A stretch of 59,970 nt of DNA from the IMG/VR virus record IMGVR_UViG_3300044953_000493, positions 1-59,970 of that record; one strand, given 5' to 3'. This stretch comes from a virus. Every line of letters begins with the position of its first letter. The stretch's first letter is position 1. Made by a program: the position numbers and the translations under genes. Under the pieces are notes generated by a model. That model worked only from the letters and a program-made list of their open reading frames with translations, searched no databases and was not told the origin of the DNA. Positions 29,801-37,343 of this stretch are shown here, piece after piece.

Positions 29801-32800
29801 AGTTTAATATTTCTGAAGATCCATATCCAATTCCATTGTCTGATAAATGTACGGAAGTAATTTGACCTCTAAATATTGGTTTAATTATTGATTTAAAAGT
29901 TTCAGATCCTACTGAAGAAATTCCAACATCTCCAACAATTTCAACATTAATTTCCGGATAATTAAAAATATGTGTTCCAGATCCAGTGGAATTGAAAATA
30001 ACAAATTGCTTTGTTCGATAATATAAATCTTGATTTGTAGATCCTATACCTACTTGAGATAATCTAAATTTATTGTTATCAACTGTTGTGACATAATAAG
30101 AAGTGTTTGTTGTGAGACCACTAATTAAAGTTCCATCAACATTGTAAGTTACAATTTCTCCTGACTTATAATCATGATTTTCAATTTCAACGATACTTAA
30201 AGCAGTGTTAATTCCTGATGATAATACGGTTCTTTTTTTATTTTCATATCCACTTCCAGTATCGATAATGTTGATTGAACCAACTACTGATTTTTTGTTA
30301 TATGATTGAAAAGTATGATTTCCAACTCCGTATGACGATAAAACAACAGTATTAATTCCAGAAACCGCATCGTCTAATGTTTTGTGTAGTTTAATTACAT
30401 GTGGAGAAATTGTAGATACGTAGTATGAAGAATCTGTCGAAAGACCTCCAACTCCAGTTTGTCCATATGTTCTATAGAGGACTCTTTCAGAATTTTGAAA
30501 TTTATGATAGGTTCCAAATCCAATTGTTGAGACTGTACTTCCAATTCCTACAAAAGCAGATTTACTCTCAGAGTTAAATGATGTTTCGTGATCAATCAGT
30601 TTCATATTGACACTGGCACTTGCACCAAAACCATTTCCACCAGTTATGTTTATAATTGGAGTGCTTTGATAGTCAAATCCAGAATCAATAATTCTAATCT
30701 CAGATAAAAATCCTTTTACTGCACAATATCCAGTAGCTCCATATCCAACAGCATCGGATATGATCAAGGTTGGAGGAGTAATTATATCGTATCCAAATCC
30801 TGGTGAGATTACATCGATATTTTTAAGTTTTCCATAATAAACTAAATCAGATGACTTATAATTTAATATTTCAACACCATTAATTAATATTCCAGTGAAT
30901 CCAGGGTTAGTTGGATATATATTTCCATCGTTGATTGGAGGACATACTTCTCTTAATAATTTTTGAGGAAGAAGTGTTTTCGATTTAAAATCATAAAGTT
31001 CTATTTTATTGTCAGATACCGTTGTTGAATCACTTACATATTCAAAATTTGAATAATATATACTATCTTTACTCTTTGCAAATTGAATATTGTTTTGATC
31101 GATTCTTTTAACATAATAAATTCCCTCATCAAAAAGAGAATTTGTAGGAGTAGGAGGAGTATAATAAACAATATCTCCAGTGTAAAATCCGTGATCTCTT
31201 GTAGAAGTTATATTAAATATGTTAGTTGATCCGATTCCAGATGAAGGAAAAGTTCCAGAAAATATTATAGACTTATTGTATAAATTTAAAGGTTGATTAT
31301 AATATGATGGTAAAGATGGAGAAGCAACTAATAATTTTTCATTTAATTTATATAAGTTTTGAACATTTGAATTTATATTTGATAAGTTTTGAAAAGTATC
31401 TGATTTTGTTTTTAATAAATTTCTTCTTATAATATATTGATCTTTTGAAAGAATTCCCTGACCAGAAATTGAAAACGATGTAGAAGAAATTATATTTGTA
31501 ATTGTTGATACTTTTTCACTTCCACTGAAATTTAAAATCTTAATTGAATCTCCGATTTTAAAAATATGTGGAGTCTTAACAACAATATTGTAAGTATAAT
31601 CAAATGTATTTTGTAAAATTATTGAATCAATTTCAATTTCGTAGGATGATGCAATATTTAAAAACCAGTTATTAAAGAGATAATCATCAACATCAACTCC
31701 AAGAGTTTTTATTTGTGCGGTATCTCCGACATGATAATATCGAGTGTTGTCTTCGATTGAACATGATTTAATAACAGAATTAATTCTTACTTTAATTAAT
31801 TCGTTCGATACTTTTGCATATGCATAAGTATTAATTCCAACTTCAGATTTATCTTTAATAGTTTTTAGTATTTCAGAACAATCAAAAAATTGTGTGAATG
31901 ATTTGTTTGAATATGATATCACTCCCACAGTATTATCATCGTAAATTACTGAAAGATTTCCACTTTGTGGAAATCCGATTGTAGAATCTACTGATAATGT
32001 TGTAGTTCCTGTAGAAACAGACTCAATTAATCTTGTTTTTGAATGAACCGAAAAATTACCATATATTGCACCTCTTACTCTAATATCGCGGCTGTAATTA
32101 GAATCTAAACTTAATTTATAGTAAGTTTTTCCTATTCCAGAATTTATAATCTCTACATTTGTAATTGGTGCATATGCTTTTGAAATATCATGATATTCGT
32201 CTTGAAATAATGTTGCTTTTATCAAATTTAAGGGATTCCCTTCAATACTTTCTACAACTAAATCGTCTGTAATTTGATAATTTGCATCTGATGATCGAAA
32301 CAAATAATCTTTAGGACGAATAATAACTGCTCTTTCTCCATACAGTGCATTAAATAAAATTTTAAATGACTCGTCAGTTCCTTTACTTAAATAAAAATCT
32401 TTTGCTTGTTTAATAAAGAGAGATTGATTGATATTTGAATTCAAAGTTCGGTTTTCAAGTCCTGGTAGTAATTGATATTTGATTTTAAGTAAAAATTCTT
32501 TTAAAAATAAAGAACTTAAGTTTTTAATTACTGATCCTGAGGCATGTTCTGCTACCTCACTTTCTGCAAAAACTAATTGATCTGGATGATTTTGTTTCGT
32601 AAGTGATGTAACTCCAGAAAATCCTCTAATACATCCAGTAAAAGAATTTGGTGTTTTTTTTGTATATGCGATAATTTCGTCATCAATTTGCAAAATTCCG
32701 TAAGAATCTGGAAATCCCTCTGTTGCCGTATTACTTAAATCTACAATAATTTCCGTATCAAAAAAAGAAATACTTGATTTAAGAATCGTTGAGTCTGCTT

Positions 32801-32987
32801 GTTTAGTTATTTCATCAACATTGATATATCTATCAATATTTTGAATTAAATCTGCAGGAGCTCCTTTAAACTCTTGAGAAACATAATATTGTGATAAAAA
32901 TTCAGAAATTAACGGAAATTCTTCTATTACATAATTTGGAAGTTGATTTTTAACAATATTGTTAAATTGAATTCTTTTTTCTTTCAT
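20850..32987 (-). CDS. Giant baseplate-wedge-position structural protein with YHYH-type motif, 4045 aa
   Basis: The largest gene of the window. It follows gp6 by nine bases, the position of T4 gene 7 (1032 aa). The N-terminal 230 residues (NNIVKNQLPNYVIEEFPLIS, SEFLSQYYVSQEFKGAPADL, LFIKQAKDFYLSKGTDESFK) form a predominantly helical cyanophage baseplate-like domain. The rest is beta-rich with dozens of short modules: GxGY units (IRIIDSGFDYQSTP) and Ile-Asp-Asp-Glu-Ile units (GILQIDDEIIAYT). Near residues 1240-1256, GWAYDGNPIYGPYGY matches the core of YHYH-domain proteins. No frameshift or signal peptide is seen. A gp7-like wedge role is inferred from position, not from clear similarity to T4 gp7. 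Confidence 0.82.
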   Translation of the reverse strand: MKEKRIQFNNIVKNQLPNYVIEEFPLISEFLSQYYVSQEFKGAPADLIQNIDRYINVDEITKQADSTILKSSISFFDTEIIVDLSNTATEGFPDSYGILQIDDEIIAYTKKTPNSFTGCIRGFSGVTSLTKQNHPDQLVFAESEVAEHASGSVIKNLSSLFLKEFLLKIKYQLLPGLENRTLNSNINQSLFIKQAKDFYLSKGTDESFKILFNALYGERAVIIRPKDYLFRSSDANYQITDDLVVESIEGNPLNLIKATLFQDEYHDISKAYAPITNVEIINSGIGKTYYKLSLDSNYSRDIRVRGAIYGNFSVHSKTRLIESVSTGTTTLSVDSTIGFPQSGNLSVIYDDNTVGVISYSNKSFTQFFDCSEILKTIKDKSEVGINTYAYAKVSNELIKVRINSVIKSCSIEDNTRYYHVGDTAQIKTLGVDVDDYLFNNWFLNIASSYEIEIDSIILQNTFDYTYNIVVKTPHIFKIGDSIKILNFSGSEKVSTITNIISSTSFSISGQGILSKDQYIIRRNLLKTKSDTFQNLSNINSNVQNLYKLNEKLLVASPSLPSYYNQPLNLYNKSIIFSGTFPSSGIGSTNIFNITSTRDHGFYTGDIVYYTPPTPTNSLFDEGIYYVKRIDQNNIQFAKSKDSIYYSNFEYVSDSTTVSDNKIELYDFKSKTLLPQKLLREVCPPINDGNIYPTNPGFTGILINGVEILNYKSSDLVYYGKLKNIDVISPGFGYDIITPPTLIISDAVGYGATGYCAVKGFLSEIRIIDSGFDYQSTPIINITGGNGFGASASVNMKLIDHETSFNSESKSAFVGIGSTVSTIGFGTYHKFQNSERVLYRTYGQTGVGGLSTDSSYYVSTISPHVIKLHKTLDDAVSGINTVVLSSYGVGNHTFQSYNKKSVVGSINIIDTGSGYENKKRTVLSSGINTALSIVEIENHDYKSGEIVTYNVDGTLISGLTTNTSYYVTTVDNNKFRLSQVGIGSTNQDLYYRTKQFVIFNSTGSGTHIFNYPEINVEIVGDVGISSVGSETFKSIIKPIFRGQITSVHLSDNGIGYGSSEILNYNRQPNIILDSGSNAQLTPIIQNGKIVDVIINKSGINYSTPNIFITGSGSGASITPIVQNGSITSVKIINSGIGYSQKSTFISITSPGSSCKFDSKIQTWRVNLFEKYFNNISNDDGILSNGINKNYQLEYSHLYAPRKLREIIYSVNQNGEILYGSPDLIKVNNEEQLNSKHSPIIGWAYDGNPIYGPYGYITRQGGIVSPMKSGYELNSSQQRPNFPLGFFVEDYVCSKKSDETVLDENNGRFCVTPEYPNGTYAYFATINNISVDNSGPFKNYRRPVFPYLIGNNFKSIPNEFNFKVASNQDDFNINETSWLRFTTPYNIINKTASYPYLSTPNNLNQTVDVEFAMPGSIESVGIDSGGDGYKINDSIVFDNSDTNGSGADAKVSRIKGKSVTLVSTATSTISNAEFLSGEEKNSFTIYTENPHNLNNNDVISISGLNTTSTSLQLSSYNINVTTSTLSLNMGVGTVGATGIVTYFYVTGNLSPTNIRENDIFTISTERIKILNIDSFNSRIRVLRQIDNTVGVSHTATEILYENPKKLKIITGITTSYDYKLNRQIYFNPLDSVGLGTTAGVGIGTTLTLSNPGAGITQIFIPTKTIYLPNHKLETGDILTYSPNIGSPIGVSTNGISTSVTLTNQSQVFVAKISQDLIGISTVKVGLGSTGVFVGIASTTNGLSTLFFTGIGTGTHHSFKTNYDSITGKISRNLVTVSTSQTHGLTTEDSVFISINPSISTTFSVKYNDHNRRVVINSKDFISAGVNTSTNTISIVNHGFLNGQKIIHISSSPSGGLQNNQIYYVVIVDSDTFKLSNTYYSATSLIPEIVEITSASNGTLSPVNPAIKLYKNSSITFNLSDSSLSYVNQSTLYPAFQFKFYKDCNFIEEFNTSKTSNIFEVQKTGIIGVTTTAKIVLNVNENTPEKLYYNLIPIYDNNTPQIKREVVIDTLVKDYNELQIENSEYNGEYNISVTTPSSFTYNLIQSPESVSYTSLTSSITYETSSSSAFGPIAEFKIRNKGKNYYSLPGVATITSAFGTNAIVEVFSSSIGKIKKTKISDIGFDFSSDNTVRPTVYFPQIIKVDPLSSFLSIGISSAGKGYRSAPKLIVIDNKTKNVIPEVDLRYSLGDTQVTILKNTFGINNSLPIILPTENTNGVGISSITFNNFTKIVTVTLSVGFSTANSFPFQVNDKVLIENISIGIGSIGRGYNSKDYNYNLFTLTSVTPNLGGIGSVSYSLSEFLGSSEIPGDYDSTNSSGRIIPQKHFPIFNPILSKNNFLTGETINSNSSTGTVENWDQKNNLLIVSSKDNFYTNFSIEGFTSKTQGNITSVERRDSFFKTGSTSKVKRGWKFNSGFLNDNLQKIQDSFYYQNFSYSIKSKIDYDTWNDVVSTLNHTSGFRKFADYQLESSLSETNKNSLVVRIPTNLTSVEVTNIIVSEVNLNCVHDFDLVKENYLQIGNSSFSDEIIFSSRILTDYEESVGNRVLSIDDISSQFNSNPRATRYGDIHTFKLSDARVQKYLIYVKDRRYTDERQCEFVTLLHDDTTGFLNQYAKVYSVNDLGSFDFTIQGKDGILQFYPIKYIVNNYNISIISYNVKGILSGISSANYGGIVDVVGTSVSSASLGSTCTIVSVANTYTSSKVLVEVTGSNGQYEFDELNIIHDGSNIQFLEYGQLTSNSMSPYSSSGLGTYHSYFSGSNLIVDFIPNTGLAVTCNTLKISIANTSYTGVGTFDMKYSLLEARTTSIASSTSPIATPIGHYTNINSDNFDYDCAHFLVQVSDSVNNHHQLSEVLVFHNSTDTFITEFANIETASGLGTVGVSRTDTHTKITFTPNPNIEVQVKSFMNALQIADEASDITKIDLTNSSIVTNSNIYEGTETLIKRDFNLQHKTDDIFRRNFNGSDPLIVDILNNTIKIPNHFMVTGEEFIYSNTGAGSTQAIGIASTSFVGIGITDKLPATVYAVKVSNNLIKLASSAKNALKSTPEVLNFTSVGIGSFHTFNAINQNEKVIIALDNLIQSPIVSTSVTSLLSKHLLISEDIAYFTGITSFFGGDLIKINDEIMRIDRVGIGSTNAFLLKRPRLGTTVVGHLAGSLVTKVIGNYNIVNNTLNFSEAPYGNIPVSLPTNDSDERDWTEISVSSSFQGRVFLRSGTPNSSDEAYSKNYIFDDISQNFNGDKKSFTLTSNKSNVTGIGNENSVILINDIFQGPGSNSNYTLLENSGITSISFTGTGVSAIYDVNTSKLPRGGIIVSVGSTGGFGYQPLVSAGATVTISIAGTISAISIGNSGSGYRSGIQTNVRVGVTTSSTGTPSIQYIGIASVNTGNIVSIAITNPGTGYTSTNPPEVIIDPPLSYSEIPLIYSNSSVSGSGVNAVANIIVGQGSSVIDFELVNLGYGYEQEQILTVAIGGTAGIPTTGSASFREFQLSIEKTNSDKFSGWSIGELKVLDNYDALFDGSRTQFPILDSGSLISIRPSLGSPINVQDVLLIFINDILQIPGDGYIFNGGSVITFTEAPKSGDTSKILFYKGSGSIDVISRNILETVKEGDELTIGYDAYLKQSAFFQEDERTVTRITSTDTVDTLPYFGPGNTSNSNLLRPVVWCRQTEDKIINAQIIGKNRILYEPLIYPTAYLIKSVGIGSTIIYVDNIRPFFNPINENDASLTFQKNITLISQDNRVGATATSIVSSGGTVTSIVISDGGVGYTITPTVSISQPIGFGTTAAQNTALASATMTNGTITDIAVTFEGSGYISTSVPQVLIESPTLILESDSVNTYSGDSGVIVGFGTTTVSSIDQVIFDFFIPTASYLRDTSVVGTAITVSGIGTGDYFLIHSSNVGFAKTSIKSRDNSNNIIGIGTNFVDNVYQVESVSNVSVANTMIGIATVGSATTTIRRVFARISGISTFTFDNTNIRFDSTIFTFDSLRTDSGGGYSGDIIASNYFGNFSWGKIELTARNEENEFNFYGDRGVGGITTSAIVQRTNPFKFKNYVI

Positions 32988-32995
32988 TTTTATGC

Positions 32996-35029
32996 TTAAT
33001 ATAAATTCCTGCTATTAGAACTACTAGAACTTGAAGTTAGATTATAGTTTGATGTTCCAGAACTTGAAGTTACATTAGAGTTTGACGTTGATGAATCTAA
33101 ACCAGATGCTCTTACCAAATTCCCATTACTATAACTTGAAGATACAATATAGTTTAATGCTGATGGATCTAAACCAGATGAAATTTTATCAATTACCATT
33201 TCAAATATACTGTTACTGATATCTAGTTGCAAATATAAATCCTGCACTCCTATTACATCATTTGAATGTGGAGTTGCTGAAATTTGTATTATTGGTTGGC
33301 CGTCTTTAATTTTTGCAGATGTAATATTAATTGGATTTAATGTAATAATTCCCTTCATATAATTAATTCTTCCAATTCCTTTTTTTACAATTGTTGGATT
33401 TAAAGAAGATACGTTAGGAAGTGTAAAAATAAATATCGATCCAGTATTTCGATTGGTATCTGGAATATCAGACATATAAACCTCTTCAGAAATTCCAAAT
33501 ATTTTAAATGCTGTTGATTTAATATTATATCCTTTCATACTATTAATATGAAATTCATTTCCAAATCCAATTGAATATTCAGCAAAAGAATTTAAAACTA
33601 CTCGTAAGTCTCTTCTCATTTGAATTATTGTAATATTTGATGTTACTGAATCGTGACTATCATCAATAATTTTTAAAAATTTACTATATTTAAATCTAGC
33701 ACCATATTTGTTAAGTTCTGATGACTCTGCATATTTAAGAGCATTTGATTGAATTATACTTGATACACTGGATGAACTTGGTGCTAAATTTGAATTATAA
33801 TAAATTTTTGAAATTACCTCTAGATATAGGTACTTTAAATCTAAAATTTCTGGAACAATTCCTGCAACTGCATATTGCTTCAACATCATTTTGATATTTT
33901 CTTTAATTAAATTAGGTATAAAATCACCGGTTCTTGGTTTAATACTAATAAAAACTTTTCCATACTGTGGAGGAATGAGTTCTTCTCCACCAAATACAGA
34001 AATTGACTCAGTTTCTGGATAAATTTTTGCAGGAATTAACGTTTCATAATCATTTGAGGTAAGTGCTCGATTTTGCGTTGCATAAATTCTAGGAGCAAAT
34101 TTACGAATCGATTCCACTGGTTCAATAGATTCTCCACCAGAAGATATTAATCCTGTTGAGAGTAAAGAAATTCCTGAAGTTACATTATATGTAATTGAAT
34201 TTCGAGTATATGAAAGTCTTCCCGAAAATGTAAATTGACTGATTCCATTTCCACTATCACCATTTGATGTGATATATGAAACCTGAATATAATTTCCATC
34301 TTTTAGTGCTTTTCCAAAAACACCGTCACCAAATATTAATTCATATCTTTCATCTTCAATTTCTTGAATATAATAAACCTCAGATTCTGAATTTACATTA
34401 AATAAACTATTTTGAAGATTATATTTAACTGATATTGTAGAAGTTTGATTTGGTTTCACAATAACAGAAATTAAATCAGTATCAATTCCAGAGTTTGGAA
34501 GAATATACTTTTGATTTGGATTTCTAGGATTATATATAAAATCATTTGTTAATAAAACTCCTTCATAAATTTGAATTTCATCGAATGATGCAATATTGTT
34601 AACAACTGGTACAGTAATATCTTCAAGTATTGAAAATACAAATGATTGATTACCGAAAGATCCTGAAGTACTTGCAATTGGGCCCTTATGTAAAGTAAGT
34701 GATACTGGAGGTGGAGTAATGTTTGAGTTATCTACAAAAAAACTGATTGTTGATGTTGCTGCCTTTCTTGATTTTGGAACATATCCAATATTTCTTGCAA
34801 GAGAAACAACATTTTCTCTGAGTGTTGCACTATCAATAAAAACTTCATTTGCAACCATATTTGCATTATATGAAGTAATATAGGTATTATATGCCAAAAC
34901 ATCAAGAATTGTTGATAGATTAGATCCCTCAAAGTCATAATCCGTAAAATTAGAATTTGACTTTAAATAATTTTTAAGAGTTGTTTTAATCTGATCAAAA
35001 TCCAGATTTGTAAAATTGACTAATGGCAT
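32996..35029 (-). CDS. 6: Baseplate wedge protein gp6
   Basis: 677 aa (T4 gp6 is 660 aa). The diagnostic region is near the N-terminus: NFTDYDFEGSNLSTILDVLA, then YNTYITSYNANMVANEVFID, SATLRENVVSLARNIGYVP and SRKAATSTISFF, the gp6/baseplate-J signature. A middle region FAPRIYATQNRALTSNDYET and KIYPETESISVFGGEE also fits baseplate J. gp6 dimers form the inner ring that joins the wedges. The last 30 residues are an unusual Ser/Asn-rich low-complexity tail (SSSSSNSRNLY). Six bases separate it from gp25 upstream. Confidence 0.93.
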   Translation of the reverse strand: MPLVNFTNLDFDQIKTTLKNYLKSNSNFTDYDFEGSNLSTILDVLAYNTYITSYNANMVANEVFIDSATLRENVVSLARNIGYVPKSRKAATSTISFFVDNSNITPPPVSLTLHKGPIASTSGSFGNQSFVFSILEDITVPVVNNIASFDEIQIYEGVLLTNDFIYNPRNPNQKYILPNSGIDTDLISVIVKPNQTSTISVKYNLQNSLFNVNSESEVYYIQEIEDERYELIFGDGVFGKALKDGNYIQVSYITSNGDSGNGISQFTFSGRLSYTRNSITYNVTSGISLLSTGLISSGGESIEPVESIRKFAPRIYATQNRALTSNDYETLIPAKIYPETESISVFGGEELIPPQYGKVFISIKPRTGDFIPNLIKENIKMMLKQYAVAGIVPEILDLKYLYLEVISKIYYNSNLAPSSSSVSSIIQSNALKYAESSELNKYGARFKYSKFLKIIDDSHDSVTSNITIIQMRRDLRVVLNSFAEYSIGFGNEFHINSMKGYNIKSTAFKIFGISEEVYMSDIPDTNRNTGSIFIFTLPNVSSLNPTIVKKGIGRINYMKGIITLNPINITSAKIKDGQPIIQISATPHSNDVIGVQDLYLQLDISNSIFEMVIDKISSGLDPSALNYIVSSSYSNGNLVRASGLDSSTSNSNVTSSSGTSNYNLTSSSSSSNSRNLY

Positions 35030-35037
35030 TTACCTAA

Positions 35038-35439
35038 TTACCGAGTAGGTTGCAGAACAAATTCAAGTTGCTGTGGCAACACATCAGCACCAATAATTCG
35101 ATATTGAATCAAAACATCAAATGTTGTATTATCATAATCAGGAGTTGTCTGAACATCAATTAATTCAACTCGTGGTTCATAGTTTGTAATTGAATTTCTT
35201 ATTTCATTTTTAATAATTGATGCGGAAATTTCATCTATATTTTCAAAAAGAGAATCTGAAATTCGAGATCCAAAATCTGAGTCAAAAAATTTCTCTCCTG
35301 GAAGAGTAAATACAATATTACGAATTGAACGAGCAATTGCATTCTCATTTTTCAAAGCAATTAGATCTAGATTCAGGGGATTTACCTGAAAAGACATGCT
35401 AATGTCTTTAAAACCTTGACTAATTCGCTCTAAAGGCAT
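35038..35439 (-). CDS. 25: Baseplate wedge protein gp25
   Basis: 133 aa, matching the T4 gp25 size (132 aa). Key region: ARSIRNIVFTLPGEKFFDSD, FGSRISDSLFENID, and IRNSITNYEPRVELIDVQTT, the gp25/IraD-like (GPW_gp25) fold conserved in contractile tails including R-pyocins and T6SS TssE. It contacts the sheath at the baseplate and starts sheath polymerisation. A near-consensus late promoter lies about 21 bases upstream, so gp25 opens the baseplate operon 25-6-(7). Confidence 0.95.
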   Translation of the reverse strand: MPLERISQGFKDISMSFQVNPLNLDLIALKNENAIARSIRNIVFTLPGEKFFDSDFGSRISDSLFENIDEISASIIKNEIRNSITNYEPRVELIDVQTTPDYDNTTFDVLIQYRIIGADVLPQQLEFVLQPTR

Positions 35440-35458
35440 TTAATACTCTAAATCTATC

Positions 35459-35707
35459 TTATTTATTACAGTTTTTTGACTCATAAAGAGGCTCTGTTCC
35501 ATATTCCCAATCATCATAATCTTCATCGTTACGAATTTTTTTGTGAAGTTCATTTTGAGTCAAAAAATCGTGTTTTTTTGGCGTTAAATTGTCATTTGCA
35601 ATTTCACGAAGCATTTTTGGAGGTGTTACTGAATAATCTGTGATTAATTTTGTAGTTCCCCACATTTTTTTCATGTAATTTTGATCTCTATCCGAAGGTT
35701 TTCCCAT
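35459..35707 (-). CDS. 82-aa hypothetical protein
   Basis: A charged, soluble 82-aa protein beginning GKPSDRDQNYMKKMWGTTKL and ending in acidic, Tyr-containing sequence (NDEDYDDWEYGTEPLYESKN). It overlaps the upstream 173-aa gene by 20 bases, which suggests co-translation, and precedes gp25. I do not recognise a function. Its conserved look and position suggest a small baseplate-operon accessory. Confidence 0.7.
   Translation of the reverse strand: MGKPSDRDQNYMKKMWGTTKLITDYSVTPPKMLREIANDNLTPKKHDFLTQNELHKKIRNDEDYDDWEYGTEPLYESKNCNK
35460..35467 (-). promoter_or_regulatory. T4-type late promoter, AATAAATA
   Basis: AATAAATA on the minus strand (7 of 8), 21 bases upstream of the gp25 ATG, overlapping the stop of the 82-aa gene. 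Confidence 0.55.
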
Positions 35708-36209
35708 TTTTTTGCTCCTGATTGGTTAAAACAGAACTTTTTACGGGGTTTTTATCCCGTTTTTTAATAATATCATAGTCATCTTTTAATATTTCTTTGA
35801 GATAATTATTATCCCACATATCATAGTAAGATGTTTTTGCTAGATCTTCTCGAAATTTACGTAATTTTTGAGTTGGTTGCCCCAAAATCAAATTATATTT
35901 ACCATTATTTGTTTGAATTCCATTAATGAATGTGTCATATTTACTACAATCTTCAAAAAATTTCCATTTATCGTATTTCAAATTGCAAACATCAACCCAT
36001 TTACAAACTTCATTTAGATTAAATTCGTCTTCAATGATATATATCACCACATCCATACCCTCAATGGGTTCTATGGCGTTTGCAGAGCACTCTACGATGC
36101 GATATTTTGACTTTGATGCAAAGGGACAAATTGCAAATCCATTTAATTCTTGTCTTATTTTAGATACTTTATGTATCCAATTAAAAATGTGTTTTTCTTT
36201 CTCAGTCAT
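35688..36209 (-). CDS. 173-aa conserved hypothetical protein (ICPFA motif)
   Basis: The protein has GFAICPFASKSKYRIVE near residue 25, a VVIYIIEDEFNLNEVCKWVD segment, and a C-terminal RKFREDLAKTSYYDMWDNNY region. CPFA followed by a basic stretch recalls DUF1415-type proteins, and similar cyanophage proteins exist next to gp25 (from memory). ATG at 36209 was chosen because the open frame upstream (19 residues) looks random and lies in the AT-rich leader. Function unknown. Confidence 0.68.
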   Translation of the reverse strand: MTEKEKHIFNWIHKVSKIRQELNGFAICPFASKSKYRIVECSANAIEPIEGMDVVIYIIEDEFNLNEVCKWVDVCNLKYDKWKFFEDCSKYDTFINGIQTNNGKYNLILGQPTQKLRKFREDLAKTSYYDMWDNNYLKEILKDDYDIIKKRDKNPVKSSVLTNQEQKNGKTFG

Positions 36210-36297
36210 AAAAAAAGAGTGTTTGTTTCTATTTAAGCACTTCAATATTTTGAAGATTGTGTACAAATTTCTATGTTTTTTGTTTTTCGGTTTTTTT

Positions 36298-36338
36298 CAA
36301 GACGAGAAACGACGGGCGGCTTGGCGTCGGCGTTTTTG
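36298..36338. other. Short GC-rich island in an AT-rich intergenic gap
   Basis: About 40 bases (core around 36306-36335, CGACGGGCGGCTTGGCGTCG) are GC-rich, while flanking DNA is over 75% AT. CGACG and CGTCG arms can form a short stem; on the plus strand the stem is followed by GCG then five T. No coding potential is evident. It could be a terminator for stray plus-strand transcription or foreign DNA. Confidence 0.4.
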
Positions 36339-36381
36339 GTAATTAATGATAAAAACATATAAAAACATATAAAAACATAAA

Positions 36382-36405
36382 AAGGTACTTAAATTTAAGT
36401 ACCTT
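36382..36405 (-). terminator. Rho-independent terminator, 24-bp perfect palindrome
   Basis: AAGGTACTTAAA/TTTAAGTACCTT forms a perfect inverted repeat six bases after the stop of the 47-aa gene (minus strand). It is followed on the minus strand by a T-rich run (TTTTTATG). Downstream lies a triple AAAACATAT direct repeat (36352-36380). Confidence 0.7.
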
Positions 36406-36411
36406 GAAAGA

Positions 36412-36555
36412 TTATTTACCTTGCCCTCTAAGAGGTTTTCGTGCATTATTTCTGCTAGTTGCAGAATATTTTGTGTGTTTCCCATTTCCCTGTCGAGTAT
36501 TTTTGGGATGAGATTCAACTTCTCCTGATCCGATCAGTGATTTACGATTTGACAT
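36412..36555 (-). CDS. 47-aa basic conserved small protein
   Basis: A short gene starting MSNRKSLIGSGEVESHPKN and continuing through TRQGNGKHTKYSATSRNNAR to KPLRGQGK. Very rich in Lys, Arg, Ser, Gly and Asn, probably disordered and nucleic-acid binding. Highly similar small proteins occur in cyanomyoviruses (from memory). It lies 17 bases after the glycosyltransferase-like gene and directly before a strong hairpin terminator, which supports it as a real last gene of the operon. Confidence 0.72.
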   Translation of the reverse strand: MSNRKSLIGSGEVESHPKNTRQGNGKHTKYSATSRNNARKPLRGQGK

Positions 36556-36572
36556 ATAAGATTACTTTGATA

Positions 36573-37343
36573 TCAAATAATTCTCATTTTTTCGTGTCCA
36601 ACACGAATTCTTGGATCGCACCAAATTTGAAAACCTTTTTCCATTGCATCAAGACAAAATGAGACATCCTCGCCACACATGTCCTGAACCGCACCAGATT
36701 CAAAAACTTGCATCTTTGGGGCAAACCAAGGGTACTCAAGACTTTCAAATACACCTTTTTTAATTAGTACCCAACCAAATCCAGTATAATCAACTGTAAA
36801 AGGCTTACGACGTTTTGAGATACTTTCTACAGTTTCATGATTCATGACACCACCATTTTTGCGGAAGTCATCTTCTTCTAACCAATGTGCGACAGATGTT
36901 GTTTGCCCATCTTCTGTTACATACCAACCACCTACAATTTCCTTTTCTTCACCTTCTTCATTCAATGCCATATCACAAAGTTGCCAGAATTTTTTTGTGT
37001 CAAAGACAATATCCGAGTCAATCCACAATTGATAATCGTAAGTTAATTTACCATCCCAGGGAATTTGTTTTGGTCCGCGTAATACATTTGCACCTAAACA
37101 TTTACAACGTGCAAAGTTTACCATTGATGAGTAATCTTGTGAGATTTGAATATTCATTCCATTTTGTACAATGTCAAAACAAAGTTGTACAAATGCCTTG
37201 AGAAAAATAAAAGAACATCCACGACCTGGAAGACAAAAAACAATTGACTTACCTTTCATTCGTTCTTTAATCGCATCATAATTCCAATCTTCTGTTGATG
37301 ATGCTCTTGGTGCCGCAGCTTTAACAGTGAATCCTTTTGCCAT
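36573..37343 (-). CDS. Glycosyltransferase-like protein (GT-A fold)
   Basis: 256 aa. WIDSDIVFD at residues 107-115 provides a DSD (DxD) metal/nucleotide-sugar motif. GKSIVFCLPGRGCSFIFLKA opens the fold, FTVDYTGFGWVLIKKGVFES resembles the acceptor region, and MCGEDVSFCLDAMEKGFQIW is the GEDxxFC motif of GT2-like phage enzymes. Similar proteins are common in cyanophages. The substrate could be phage DNA bases, virion proteins or host glycans; sequence alone does not say. A consensus sigma-70 promoter and GGGAG ribosome site lie directly upstream. Confidence 0.75.
   Translation of the reverse strand: MAKGFTVKAAAPRASSTEDWNYDAIKERMKGKSIVFCLPGRGCSFIFLKAFVQLCFDIVQNGMNIQISQDYSSMVNFARCKCLGANVLRGPKQIPWDGKLTYDYQLWIDSDIVFDTKKFWQLCDMALNEEGEEKEIVGGWYVTEDGQTTSVAHWLEEDDFRKNGGVMNHETVESISKRRKPFTVDYTGFGWVLIKKGVFESLEYPWFAPKMQVFESGAVQDMCGEDVSFCLDAMEKGFQIWCDPRIRVGHEKMRII

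Noticed and set aside
36297-36518. 73-aa minus-strand frame over the palindrome and GC-rich islet
   Set aside because: It runs through the terminator and overlaps the 47-aa basic protein, which resembles a conserved cyanophage family.
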